NCBI GenBank assembly: GCA_033977485.1
Contig: CM066988.1
Span: forward strand, 29,554,501 to 29,618,500
Length of the DNA stretch: 64,000 nt
Direction: 5' to 3'
Source of the DNA: Hydrangea macrophylla
Taxonomy: Eukaryota > Streptophyta > Magnoliopsida > Cornales > Hydrangeaceae
The notes beneath the pieces are model-generated. The model was not told the origin of the DNA. It saw nothing but the letters and a program-made list of their open reading frames with translations, and ran no database searches. This document shows, in pieces, positions 45,368 through 56,700 of the stretch. Position 1 is the stretch's first letter. Every line of letters starts with the position of its first letter. A program made the position numbers and the translations under genes.

Positions 45368-45989
45368 GGCATAAACTTTTGAGGCAACGCATGTCGCAAG
45401 CGAGTGCCAAAGCTTTGAAGAGACAGGTCTTTTGGAGGCTATAGATTTAGGATAAAAGTGTCGCAAAAGATGCAATGATGCTGAGGCTAGTGCTGGTTGC
45501 GCTCTACGTGAGCTGCCTACGTATCCCAAGGGGAATCAGACCAGGACATAGTTTGAGGCACAAAGGAATAAATCACACATGCACGTATACAACAATCAGG
45601 CGGATGCTATGCTATAAGAGTGATATGCAATGCATGGATGTGATATGAATTGTGTCCTGAGCTATATCATGTTTAGTGTTCTGATCCTAGCATGAGCTGG
45701 TGTTGTGGGGTGTGTACCACCCTGAGTGGACTTATGTTGTGCTAGTGTTGAATCTAATGCAGTGGTTGATCCTGATAAGGATACCAAGGTGTTGAAGACT
45801 CTGGGTTCGGGCAAACTTCTTAAATTACAGGAAGTGTGCTTCACAAACAAATGCAATCGAACGTGGGGTCCCAGAGGATGACAATTAAAGAAAATTGACG
45901 AACACAGAAGTCCTGGATACCAAGCGATGGATGAGGAAGTTCAAGATAGGCAATCGGAGAAGGGCTTCGAGATAACCGACAAGCGAGAA
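45368..45989 (-). other. Element G 3' non-coding region
   Basis: No coding content. Contains CTGCCTACGTATCCC near 45510, a word repeated in the array at 49630-50135. Confidence 0.5.
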
Positions 45990-47255
45990 AGCTCACAATA
46001 GCTGATGGGTAGGTGAGGGGGCTCATAATTTTTGACAAGGGAGTGAGGAAGCTCACGGTAAGGGCGAAGCTCATGATTTTTGTTTGTTGAGAAAGCTCAT
46101 GATCTTTATTTGAGGAAGCTCATGATAACTGATGGGTAGGTAAGGGGGCTCACAATTTTGGACAGAGAGGTGAGGAAGCTCATGATAAGTGAAAAAGCTC
46201 ACGATTAGTGAGAAAGCTCACGAGTTTGGACAAAGGAGTGAGAAAGCTCACGATAAGTGAAAAAGCTCACGATTTTGGATGAAGGAGTGAGGAAGCTCAC
46301 GATAAGTGAGAAAGCTCACAATTTTGGATGAATAAGTGAGGAAGCTCATGATAAGTGAAGATGCTCACGATAAGTGAGAAAGCTCACGATTTTGGACAAA
46401 GGGGTTAGAAAGCTCACGATTTCAGACAAAGGAGTGAGGAAGCTCACGATAACTCACGATTTTGGATGAAGGAGTGACAAAGCTCATGTTAAGTGAGAAA
46501 GTTCACGATTTTGGACAAAAGAGTAAGGAAGCTCACGATAAGTGAAGAAGCTCACGATATATGAGAAAGCTCACAATTTTGGACGAAGGGGTGAGAAAGC
46601 TCATGATAAGTGAGAAAGCTCACGATTTTGGACAAAGGAGTGAAGAAGCTCACGATAAGTGAGAAAGCTCACGATTTTGGACGAAGGGGTGAGAAAGCTT
46701 ATGATTTCGGATAAAGGAGTAAGGAAGCACGATAAGTGAGAAAGCTCACGATAAGTGAGAAAGCTCATGATTTTGAATGAAGGAGTGAGGAAGCTCATGA
46801 TAAGTGAGAAAGCTCACAGTAAGTAAGAAAGCTCACGATTTTGGACAAAGGGGTGAGAAAGCTCAAAATAAGTGTGAAAGCTCACGATTTTGGATGAAGG
46901 AGTGAGGAAGCTCATGATAAGTGAGAAAGCTCACGATTTTGGACGAAGGAGGTAGAAAGCTAACGATAAGTAAAGAAGCTCACGATAAGTGAGAAAGCTC
47001 ACGATTTTGGACGAAGGGGTGAGAAAGCTCACGATAACTGAGAAAGCTCATGATTTTGGACGAAAGGGGTAAGAAAGCTCACGATAAGTGAGAAAGCTCA
47101 CGATAAGTGAGAAAGGAGTGAGGAAGCTCACGATAAGTGAGAAAGCTCACGATTTTGAATGAACGAGTGAGGAAGCTCATGATAAGTGAGAAAGCTCACG
47201 ATTTTGGACGAAGGAGTAAGGAAGCTCACGATAAGTGAAGAAGCTCACAATAACC
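45990..47255 (-). repeat. Minisatellite array, about 18-bp unit (AAGCTCACGATAAGTGAG)
   Basis: Dozens of diverged copies of AAGCTCACGATAAGTGAG, often in a roughly 50-bp composite with GAAAGCTCACGATTTTGGAC and a GAAGGAGTGAGG spacer. It lies between the gag fragment and the 3' LTR in sense orientation, the place where Tat/Ogre elements are known to build tandem repeats. Incidental frames reading SFLTYRELSHL are translations of the repeat. Confidence 0.92.
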
Positions 47256-47640
47256 AACGGACACGGAGCCTTGGATTGTGAATAGATAAAGCTTGCCCTA
47301 GGAGTCGGCGTCTTTTGACTGCGGGCGGTGTTTTTTAATCGTTGGCCAATTTTTATGATGACCAATCCGAAAATTTGATTCAGGTTCTGTTGGGGATGGT
47401 ATGGGATTCTCTGAGAATCTCTCTTAACTATTTTAATTCTTGACTGGGAACCAGGATTCAACTCTGATCTCTCACGGTTGATCAAATCTTGCAATGGTCG
47501 GTCCAAAAAGCCTATTCAGGCCTCCATGATGATTGACGGACGTGGAAGCACTAATGATGGACATGGAATCCTTAAGATAATTGACGGACTTGGCAGTCCC
47601 AGATATCAAAGAGTAAACAGGGTAGTCTGAGATAACTGGT
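47256..47640. other. Unique spacer in element G
   Basis: No repeat and no gene recognised. Confidence 0.4.
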
Positions 47641-47880
47641 GGACGTGAAAGTCCTACTTTAATCCAAAGGGTCTACAATAAAAGATTTACCTCAATTTAG
47701 AGGGCTGACAATGAAGGATTTGCCTCAATCCAGAAGGCTGATGACAATAGAGTTGCCTCAATCTAGAGGGCTAACAACAAAGGATTTGACTCAAATTAGA
47801 GGGCTGACACCGAAGCATTTGCCTCAATCTAGAAGGCTGATGACAACTGATTTGCCTCAACCTAGAGGGGACGATGAACA
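47641..47880. repeat. Tandem array, about 35-bp unit
   Basis: About six or seven copies of a unit containing TTTGCCTCAATCTAGAGGGC with TGACAACAAAGGA between. Confidence 0.8.
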
Positions 47881-47924
47881 TGACATATTTAGAATAAGAG
47901 TTATGGTGAACTAATGATGATTAA

Positions 47925-48345
47925 TGAACTAACAATGCACGAATCGAGTAGACAGTAAACTACTATGACTTTCATGGATTGGACTGACGATGTACGAATC
48001 AAGATGACGAGTCAATAATGAAATACTGTGACTGTCATGGATTGGACTGACGATGTACGAATCAAGATGATGAGTCAACAGTGAACTATTGTGACTATCA
48101 TAGATTGGATCAATGGTTGGATTAATCATGATCAGAAGGACTGGCGATGTACTAATCGGGGTGACAAGTTGACAGTGTACAACTGTGACTGTCATGGATT
48201 GAACTGTGATGTACTAATCGAGATGACGAGTTGACAGTGAACTACTGTGACTGTCTTAGATTGAACTGATGATGTACGAATCGAGATGACGTGTCGATAG
48301 TGAACTACTGTGACTGTCATGGCTTGGACCAACAGTTGGACTAAC
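47925..48345. repeat. Tandem array, about 65-bp unit
   Basis: Six or so diverged copies built on ACTGTGACTGTCATGGATTG and GATGTACGAATCGAGATGAC. Confidence 0.85.
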
Positions 48346-49195
48346 TGTGATCAAAAGAACTGACAAATTAATATGCCTGTTGGGGATTAAATTGAATCTG
48401 CTGGGGATGAACAACTCTTTCTTCTGAGGAAAGGATTTAGTCTTGACTGAGATACTCCATATTTGTTCAGGACACTCTTTTAGAGATGAACTAGCTCTAT
48501 TGGGAATGAGAAGATTCGACTGGGGAAATAATGGTTGCATTGTGAATAGAGTAATTCAGCTGGGGATGAAGAACATTCGTGACACAATTTTGGCTTGGTT
48601 GCTGAGGAGCTGGTAGAAGATAGCCAGTGTACCTTATGAACTATTTTATGAAGACAAGTGAGTGTGATTGGGGGTATCACCAATGCTCGAGGGTCTTGGG
48701 ACTCATATCATGTTGTAGACTTGACAAGTGCAGTAATGGTGTTTGGAATTTCTGCTTGTATCCACAGGTTTTATAATTGGTAATCACTTTGAACCCACAT
48801 ATTTGAGACCATTAGGACAAATGGACTTGACAGCAACAACGATGACAAGGAAAATTGAATTGGTTTGTATGAACCTTGAACTATGATACAGTTTCGATTA
48901 GATTATTACTGACTCAACCAAAGAAGGTTTGAATCGACAAAAGTAACGACACGAAATGCTCAAATTAGCATAATTAAATGTGTCTCTGTCATAAATGGTG
49001 TACTGCTCATCTTTTATGTTCACTCCTCATCTTAATATGATAGTACTTTGTTGATAAATTTGGTTTTTGAAAACTCCTCCCTATTGATCTAATCAATTCT
49101 CTACTTCTCCTAGGAAGTGCTTTGAATTAGTGCCTTAGCTTTTAGAATAAAAGATGCTCTATTTCAAAATTTTCAAAACAACTTGGTGACTTGAA
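48346..49195. other. Non-repetitive interior of element G
   Basis: 850 bases with no coding match. A few CTGGGGATGAA words near 48360-48570 may be remnants of a repeat. Confidence 0.4.
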
Positions 49196-49440
49196 AACTT
49201 GCCCTTGGAGTGAAGGGATCGTGTTAGGCAAACGGAGTTTGCCCCTAGTTTGAGGTGTACGAAGTGGAATTTATAGGCAAACGAGATGGGTGACCGAAGT
49301 TTGCCCCTAGTTTGGAATGATGGCTTATTGGAGGTTTTGGGCAAACGAGGTAGGTGACCGAAGTTTGTCCCTTGTATGAAGGGTAGATAGTAAAATTTAG
49401 GCAAACGAGGCAGGTAGCCAAAGTTTTCCCCTAGTGTGGA
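49196..49440. repeat. Tandem array with AGTTTGCCCCTAG / GGCAAACGAG words
   Basis: Four imperfect units of about 60-75 bp, each with AGTTTGCCCCTAG-like and GGCAAACGAGGTAGGTGACC-like segments. Confidence 0.75.
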
Positions 49441-49624
49441 AGGTGATTTCTGGCTTGAGGCAAGGACCGTGACTTTAATCTCTCAAATGCTCATAACTTT
49501 TTCCTAGGCACTAGTGAGGTGACCTTGCGAGCTCTTTTCTCTCTTTCATCATTGCTCACTTTGGATTTAGCTCTAATTTTTGCCTAAGCGTCCTTTCGGA
49601 TTTTCAACCTAGCGAGCCATCCTT

Positions 49625-50140
49625 CTTTTCTTTTTAAAAGTCTGCCTATGTACCCTCGAGTGGGGATTAGGTCCAACGTAGTTTGGGCCCGGACCTTAAA
49701 AGAAAGAGGGGTGATTTTTAGGTAGGTGGGATGACCGAACCGATACGGTTGCCTACGGATCCCCGAGCGAGAATCCGGTCGAGCGTAGTTCAAGGCAAGG
49801 CTTGAAGAAAGTTAGGTTATTTTTAGGTAGGTGGGATGACCGAACCGATGCAGTTGCCTACGTATTCCCAAGTGGGAATCAGGTCGAGCGTAGTTCAAGG
49901 CAAGGTCTTGAAAGAAATTGGTTTGATTATGATGATGTCGACCGAACCGATGTAGTTGCCTATGTATCCCCTGAGCGGAAATTAGGTCTAGCATAGTTTA
50001 GGTCAAGGTCTTGAAAGAAATTGGTTTGATTATGATGATGTCGACCAAACCGATGCGGTTGCCTACGTATCCCCTGAGCGGGAATCAGGTCGAGCGTAGT
50101 TCAGGCCAAAGTCTTGAAAGAAATTGGTTGAGGGTTTTTC
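49625..50140. repeat. Tandem array, about 120-bp unit
   Basis: Five diverged copies containing GTTGCCTACGTATCCC, GGGAATCAGGTCGAGCGTAG and GACCGAACCGATG. The TGCCTACGTATCCC word recurs once near 45510. Confidence 0.88.
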
Positions 50141-51278
50141 GAACCAATCGTCAAAGAAGTTTAAACTTAGCTCACTTGTGGTAGCCTTGAATAAAAGGAT
50201 TCAGTTTCGATCTCCCTTTCTTTTCTTTTCTTTTCTTTCTGAGGATTGATCCTTTTCACTTTCACCTAGCAAGTCAATTTTACTTTTCATGTAGTTGATT
50301 CTTGTGAGATCTTTTGATCACAATTTTAGAATTCCATAATGTGCATATCGGTTCTCAGAATTTATTTGTGGTCGTTCCGAGCCTTATGAAATGTGATCTA
50401 GGCATGTTCTCATGATGTACCTTGAAGTGTACAATTCTCTGTATCACCAAAATTTTTTCTTCCTTTCATTTTCTCCATTATTTTGACTGGCTAAGGTCAG
50501 ATCTTGGAAATCAATACCTTTTTCAACTCTAACGTTTGCCTAGGTGCCCTTTCGGATTTTCAACCTAGCGAGCTTTTCTTTTCTTTCTTTTCTCTTTTTT
50601 TTTTCTCTTTTCATTGTTTTTTTTTTTTTTTTGTTTTGAAAGGGGAGAAGAAACTCATTGAAAGTGTTTGGCTACTATCAAGGACTAAGTCTGTACTACT
50701 TTCAACAGACAGATTGTATGGCTCCCCATTGGATTGGGCTCAAGGCGTTGAAATGGTGGGAAAAGGGTGTTGGGCAAGCCCCAAGTCAGTTTCAAACATG
50801 TCTTTTCAAGATTGAGGCAATTACATCTTTAAATTCTTAAAGTAAGACTATTTAATTCTCAGCTCTTCATCGGTGTCAGCATGAAATCGACTTTGACCTT
50901 TTAGGATTCTTTTTTGTTTTATTGCAGAAAAAATATTAGCAGAGCAATATCTATGGTAATTTGAAAAGTGACATTTCAGTTCAATGATTCGTGCATTGAT
51001 GACTAGACACATCAAATTAGACAAAAATGAGATTTCATTCCATCAAAGGAAGAAGGATTACATTACTCGACACAGACTCATAACAACTTGAAGACTGACA
51101 GACTCGACAATAAGACTAAACTTGAAATAGATTCAAAACATAGGACAGACTCGACTACACTTGGCTTGGTCTCAAATGGAGTGTCACGGTGACTCGCTTA
51201 TTCTTTTTTTTTTTAAAGAGCATCCTCATTTATTTTGCTAGCAAAAGTCCCAAACACCATCGCTTCACCGGCATAGGT
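50141..51278. other. Interior of element G between repeat array and gag fragment
   Basis: No gene recognised. Contains T-rich runs at 50580-50635 and a TTTCGGATTTTCAACCTAGCGAG segment (50552-50575) similar to 49593-49616. In an intact Tat element pol would lie in this part. Confidence 0.5.
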
Positions 51279-51881
51279 TCAACATTCATGGGTATTAGCA
51301 AAAGGGATCATTTGAACAGATGAGCCAGGGGCTTTAGGTTCGATGAAGCTGACATTTTGGTTGACATAGGGTTGGATGGGAGAAGGCTCGATGATTTTCT
51401 GATCGATGAGGTCTTGGATATCATAGCGAAGGCGCATACAGCTATCGGTGTCATGACCTGGGCCTTGGTGGTAGGCACAACATTTGGACAGGTTATAATT
51501 AGGCGAAGGGATACCAGCACAAGGCTGAAGAAGTTGGAGGTGCCCCTTTGTGATGAGGTTATCAAGGATAACGGACAACGGCATACCCAGGTTGGTAAAG
51601 GTTCTTGGGATGCGGGCTTTGTTAAAGTTTAAGTTCAAGTGGGTCCTCAGAGTGGCTCTTGTGTTTGGATATGAAATAGGGTTACCCAGGCAAGGGTGTG
51701 GACTTGGACATGAGTAAGGATTCGGATGTGGAAATGGGCTTGGATAGACGGCGTCAGACAACCCATACTTCCTTTTATTGATGCTCTGCACCATCTTCTC
51801 AAATTGGCTTATCCTTAAACTTAGATGTTCAACAATGGTTTGTAGTTTGTTCACTTTTCCTTCGAGAGCTTGGTAGGCCAT
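51279..51881 (-). pseudogene. gag: Element G gag fragment (Tat/Ogre type)
   Basis: 200 codons on the minus strand. The C-terminal half is characteristic of Ogre/Tat Gag: FTNLGMPLSVILDNLITKG, then CCAYHQGPGHDTDSCMRLRY and IQDLIDQKIIEP. The N-terminal part has a short coiled coil (LEGKVNKLQTIVEHLSLRIS) and a Pro/His-rich linker. The large N-terminal capsid region is missing, and no protease or RT follows in any frame, so it cannot support replication alone. Confidence 0.82.
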
Positions 51882-52335
51882 TAGTGGGTTTATGATAGCC
51901 TGGGCTAGCTCGCGATCACGACAATGAATTCGGGGAGGTACAATAGTGTCCTTACTTGGGGCTACATTTTTTGCAAATAGAATTAAAGCCCAAATTAGCA
52001 GAGGCGCAAAAATACTTCTTATGGACTCCTAGCGGGAGGAGATGATCAAAATTTTGAAGGATTTAACGATGCAAACCGTGGATAATTGCAGTAAGTATAT
52101 GACTTCTGTATAATGATTGAGATGGGTGAGGATGATAATACGTATGCATTTGATGTGTAGAGACTGACATATGTACGACTGACGGGATGTGTGTGCATGC
52201 GAACTGACATGAATTGTGTATGCATATGAGACAAACATGCGGATGCAAGCCCTAATCGATATGATGCCCCTACTTTTAACAGATATCAATTAAACAAATA
52301 AGGTCCCAGCCATACAAAGTGTGCTAACCTTACTT
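51882..52335. other. Element G leader between gag fragment and leader repeats
   Basis: No recognisable content. A TATGTGTGCATGCGAACTGACATG-like stretch near 52190 is not repeated elsewhere. Confidence 0.3.
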
Positions 52336-53125
52336 TCCAGTACGATCACCAAGGGATAACAAGGATTTCTGGGATACTTCGGGAATTTTGGATAGAGTTT
52401 CTGGGAAAAATAGGGCTTTGGAAGATTCGGAGAAATTTCTAGAAGTTATTTGGGTTTCTAGGAGAAATAGGGATTTCTGGTTGATTTGGACTGAGCTTCT
52501 AGGAGAAACTGGTTTATAGGTATTTCTGAGAAATATGGATAGAGTTTCTAGGAGAAACAAGTATATCTGGGCATTTCTAGGTGATCTGGGCAGAGTTTTT
52601 GGGAGAAACAAGTACTATGGGTATTTTCTGGGAAATTTGGATAGTGTTTCTGGGAGAAACTGGCTATATCCGGGTATTTCTGAGAAATTGGACAAAGTTT
52701 CTGGGAAAAACTGGTTATGTCTGGGAGTTTTTGGGAGAAATTGGTACATCTAGACATTTCTGGGAAGTTTGGACGGAGTTGTGGGATTTAGGGAAATCTA
52801 GGAGATTTGGACAGAGCTTCTGGGAAAACAGGTATATTTGGGTAAGTCGGACAGAGTTTCTGGGGGAAACAAGTACATCGGAGTTTCTAAGAAAAACTGA
52901 GGTTTCTGGGTATTCTGGGGGAGACAAAAATATTTGGGTAATTCGGACAGAGTATCTGGGGGATACAAGTATATCGGAGTTTCTGGAAGAAACTGAGATT
53001 TCTGGGTAATCTAGGGAGAAATAGGGATTTCTAGGAAATCTGGGTGATTCGGACAAAGTTTCTAGGAGAAACAGGGATATCCTGATGAGTTAGGCAGAGT
53101 TTCTGGAAAAAATAGGGATATATGA
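52336..53125 (-). repeat. Leader tandem repeats of element G
   Basis: About 15 imperfect units of 45-60 bp containing TTTCTGGGAGAAAC, ATTTCTGGG and GGACAGAGTTTC words, between primer site and gag in sense orientation. Confidence 0.85.
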
Positions 53126-53737
53126 CGAGAACAGGTGATGATGGTGATCATACTGTCTAGCAAGTTTTCATACTCCTATGTCTCGGGACCAACAAACAAG
53201 GTATGCGGTTTATATCTTTGTGAGCATGGAGCAGACATCCTGTCATGGTGCCTTGGCAGGTCAACTCAATGTAATCACATGTGAGTAATTGCCTTGGGAA
53301 TCATAAGAAAGAGGTTATGTTCTATGCCACATAAGCGTCTACTCCGCGCAGGTAATCCCACCAGGGCATATAGCAGTTATATCACATTGTCCTATCTGAA
53401 AAGATAAATGAACAGTCCTATGAAAGGTTCTACAGGAATCTATATACAAAAGCTAGGTTTTAGTCAAAGAGGGTCCGTTGACGAGAGTTCCAATATACCG
53501 TCGGAGAGACAGTACAAAGGTTTTTACTCTTTTTGATATACCTTAGAAGGTACAGTATCAACGGTGACTTGTGCCCTGGCACAGCAAGACCAGAACAATG
53601 TCAGCGCCGCGTTTCAGACACAGTCGGATGGGGAAATGCAGGAGTGCAATGCGGTGAACCAGACACAGTAAAAAGATGATTTTAAGGATGCTTCTTATGA
53701 GTCAGATCTCTGAATTATTTTGTTTTGAAAATAAAAA
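53126..53737 (-). other. Element G leader next to primer site
   Basis: About 600 bases of non-coding leader; no feature recognised. Confidence 0.4.
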
Positions 53738-53755
53738 TCCCCAGCAGAGTCGCCA
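53738..53755 (-). other. Element G primer-binding site (tRNA-Arg type)
   Basis: On the minus strand TGGCGACTCTGCTGGGGA, three bases after the 5' LTR end. This is the Ogre-type site complementary to a tRNA-Arg 3' end. Confidence 0.9.
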
Positions 53756-53758
53756 GAT

Positions 53759-56700
53759 TGTGGACACGCGGAATTCCACCTCTTGTTTGCTTGAAATTGT
53801 TTTGAAAAGGAAAAGAAAAGGTCTGTTGAAAATAGATACAGAGTCGCCACTTGGTCTTTAAGGAACCAAGACACCTAACTTGACTCACCTGAACGGATAA
53901 AGGGCACCGGCATTTCATAACCAAAGAACTTGGTTCGGGGTTTTGGTACGAGAGAGGAAGGAGCCTTTGTCACGACTAAAACACCCTCAACTCGCCCCGT
54001 CTCTCGACGGGCCTCAATTAGCATCCAAATAATCATCTTTTACTATGTTTGGTTCAACAATTAATACTATGATAGGTATATTACATCACATAAGAATCTT
54101 GAAATGGAAGATCAAAAGATAAGATATCATTCATAAGATCTAAGCCAAATATCACACAATGCAAAAGTTAAAGATCACACAAATAAACCTAGGAAAAATC
54201 GTTTAATCACATATCAAGTAATTAAGTTTCCCTAATCTGAAGGGGACATGAATTGTTCTTGAAACAAATAAATCAAAAAGGATCAAAGTATGCTTAGCAA
54301 GCGAGAATGATGTATGCTAATCTTTGAGAAAAGAAGGCCTCTCGATCCCCGGGATAGATGAGAAAGGACGATTAGATCGAGGGGAAACATGAACGTATGA
54401 TAAGGTTCATTCCTTATAATCTTCTTAGATTAGGAGTCACAAAAGCCCCAAATCTTTGCATGGATGCAATGTATGTATCTAGAATGTGCCAAAGTTGTAG
54501 TGTGTTTTGTGTTCATGGATTCCTAGAATGACTTAGAAGTCTAGAATGTGTATGAATGAATGAAGGAAATCACAATGAGATATGTACAAATGTAGTATGA
54601 ACTACTGTTAGCCTTAAGGTATATTAAGGCATATTTAATTATGTTTTGATGATGTCAAATATGGTATGATAATTACATGATTCATATTGTTTCATTCCTT
54701 GTTATTATCATAGTCATTTTTATGCTCATATATAATCTCATGTATTAATTTTATATCAATGTTTTTAATATCTTTGTGTGCATGAGATTTAATTGATGTA
54801 GATCAAGATTACAAGGAGCTCAACAAGGATCAAGCTTGAAGACTTGAAGATATTTCATCCTTGGTTGAAGTCTAGGACCACCATTGTAAGGCATCTTGAT
54901 CTCACACTCATAGGGGATCAAACAAACTCTAAAAGTTAAAATTTTGGAAATAAATTTTAAGTGGGTCATCTTTTAAGCAATGCCCTAACCAATTGGAAAT
55001 AATTAAATGTTGAATCTTATATGGTTGGAAAGGTATTTGAATCTAGTTTCCAAAATATCAAACGGTTCGCAAATTTGATTTTTGTAGAGGGAGTTATGGC
55101 CATTTTAGTGGAGATGTGTCTGGCTATCAAACAGGAGGGGCAGTCGATTGAGGGCCCGATGCAGTCGACTGAAGTAAGCAGAATTCAAGCAGAACCCTTT
55201 GTAAACACATCTCAGTTGACTGCTTCAAGGCCCAGTTGACTGAAGTGACCTGGAAGGCAATAACGACTAGTTTTTAGAGGGATTTTTAATTACCAAACTT
55301 GCCACCAACGGTTATATAAATACATGTTTTCCCAAGCTATTTGGGGTTGAGATTTTGATTGGAAAACATAGTATTGATCACACATCTCTTTGATCTTTAA
55401 ATATTATCATTTGAGCCCTAGTTGTGTGAGTTTATCAATTTGCTCAAAATCTTTCATTTGTATTTCTTGAGAGAGCAAAATTGTATTGAGCTTTATTTGT
55501 ATTATCCACTCTATATAGAGAGTTTCAATTTGTATTCAAATCAATTTGTAAAGAGTATGGGTTAGTAACCCTTGATTGCAAAGAAGAGGTTTTCTTCTTT
55601 GGGAGAGATTGGAGGCTCTTGTAATGGTTTGGTCTACACCCGTGAAGTAGATCGGAGTAAAGGAATCCTCAAGAGGTGTTCTTGAGGGGTGGACGTAGGC
55701 CGCAGGGTGCGATTGCCGAACCACTTGAAAAATTGGTTTGCAAGTATCTCTTCCCTTATCTCTTTACATAATTGCTTGTGATTGTGTTTAATTTGCTATT
55801 AAGTTTTCAAAAGGTTAAAATTCCACTAAAACCTTATTCACCCCCCCCCCCCCCCCCCCCCTCTAAGGTTTCCATATTTAGGCCAACAACTACTTCCTAA
55901 GACATGAGCTAATTTGGAGTGGATGTAAGCATCAAATCAAAGGATGGAAGTAAAAGTGGGCTTGCTGTGAATAGTGGACAGAACAGTGATATGATATTTT
56001 GGAGAATCCTATGAACAATAGAGGTTACTCAGAAACAGAGTTTGTATTGTCGACTGAAATGTTAAAAATTCTTAGAAAATGAAAGCAAAAGATCTAGGGG
56101 CCCATTTTATATATAGAGTTCCCTAAGACACTGAGGTTCAAGGAAATAATGAGTTGGGACTACCCCTTTTGGACTAGTTTTCTGTAAGGTAAGTTGAAAG
56201 TCAACCAAGCTGCTGTGACAGCAAAGGTAGAATATGTGGAGAGAATGTTTGGACCAAAATAGGATCCTTCCATGTATCTCCAAGTCAACCAAAAATCATG
56301 GGTGTTCCCTTATGAGTTAGGAAGACTTTCCAAGTGTTCTTGCATCCATACACTGTTTTAAAGATTTTGGGAAAAACTTGAGTTTTCTTTCTTGAGATCA
56401 AAATGAGAGGGTTTGAGCGGGGTTTTGAAATAGAGGTTTTAAAAGTATATTTTCAACATCAAAAAGAGATTATTACCTCTTAGAATATCAACATCAAACT
56501 CATCATCAAGAAACCCCAATATTATTGGAGAGATTCATTTTTATTTTGAACATAACTTCAAGGATACCTTGGAGGTATTGAAGTTATAATCATCATCTAT
56601 TAAACATGTTTTTGAGGTCAAGAGCTACTATCTATAAGGATTCACTCACCTCAAACTTCATGTCATCATTTAGATGATGAAGAGAAAGTAAGTAAATAAA

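Noticed and set aside
46601..46798. Frame with repeated SFLTYRELSHL-type residues
   Set aside because: Translation of the 18-bp minisatellite; no start context and not conserved.
50504..50815. Phe-rich 103-codon frame
   Set aside because: Driven by the T-rich run at 50580-50635; not similar to any retrotransposon protein.
52535..53056. Frames of 113-142 codons on both strands between 52535 and 53056
   Set aside because: Both strands are open because of the short G-rich repeat unit; residues are periodic and no domain is seen.
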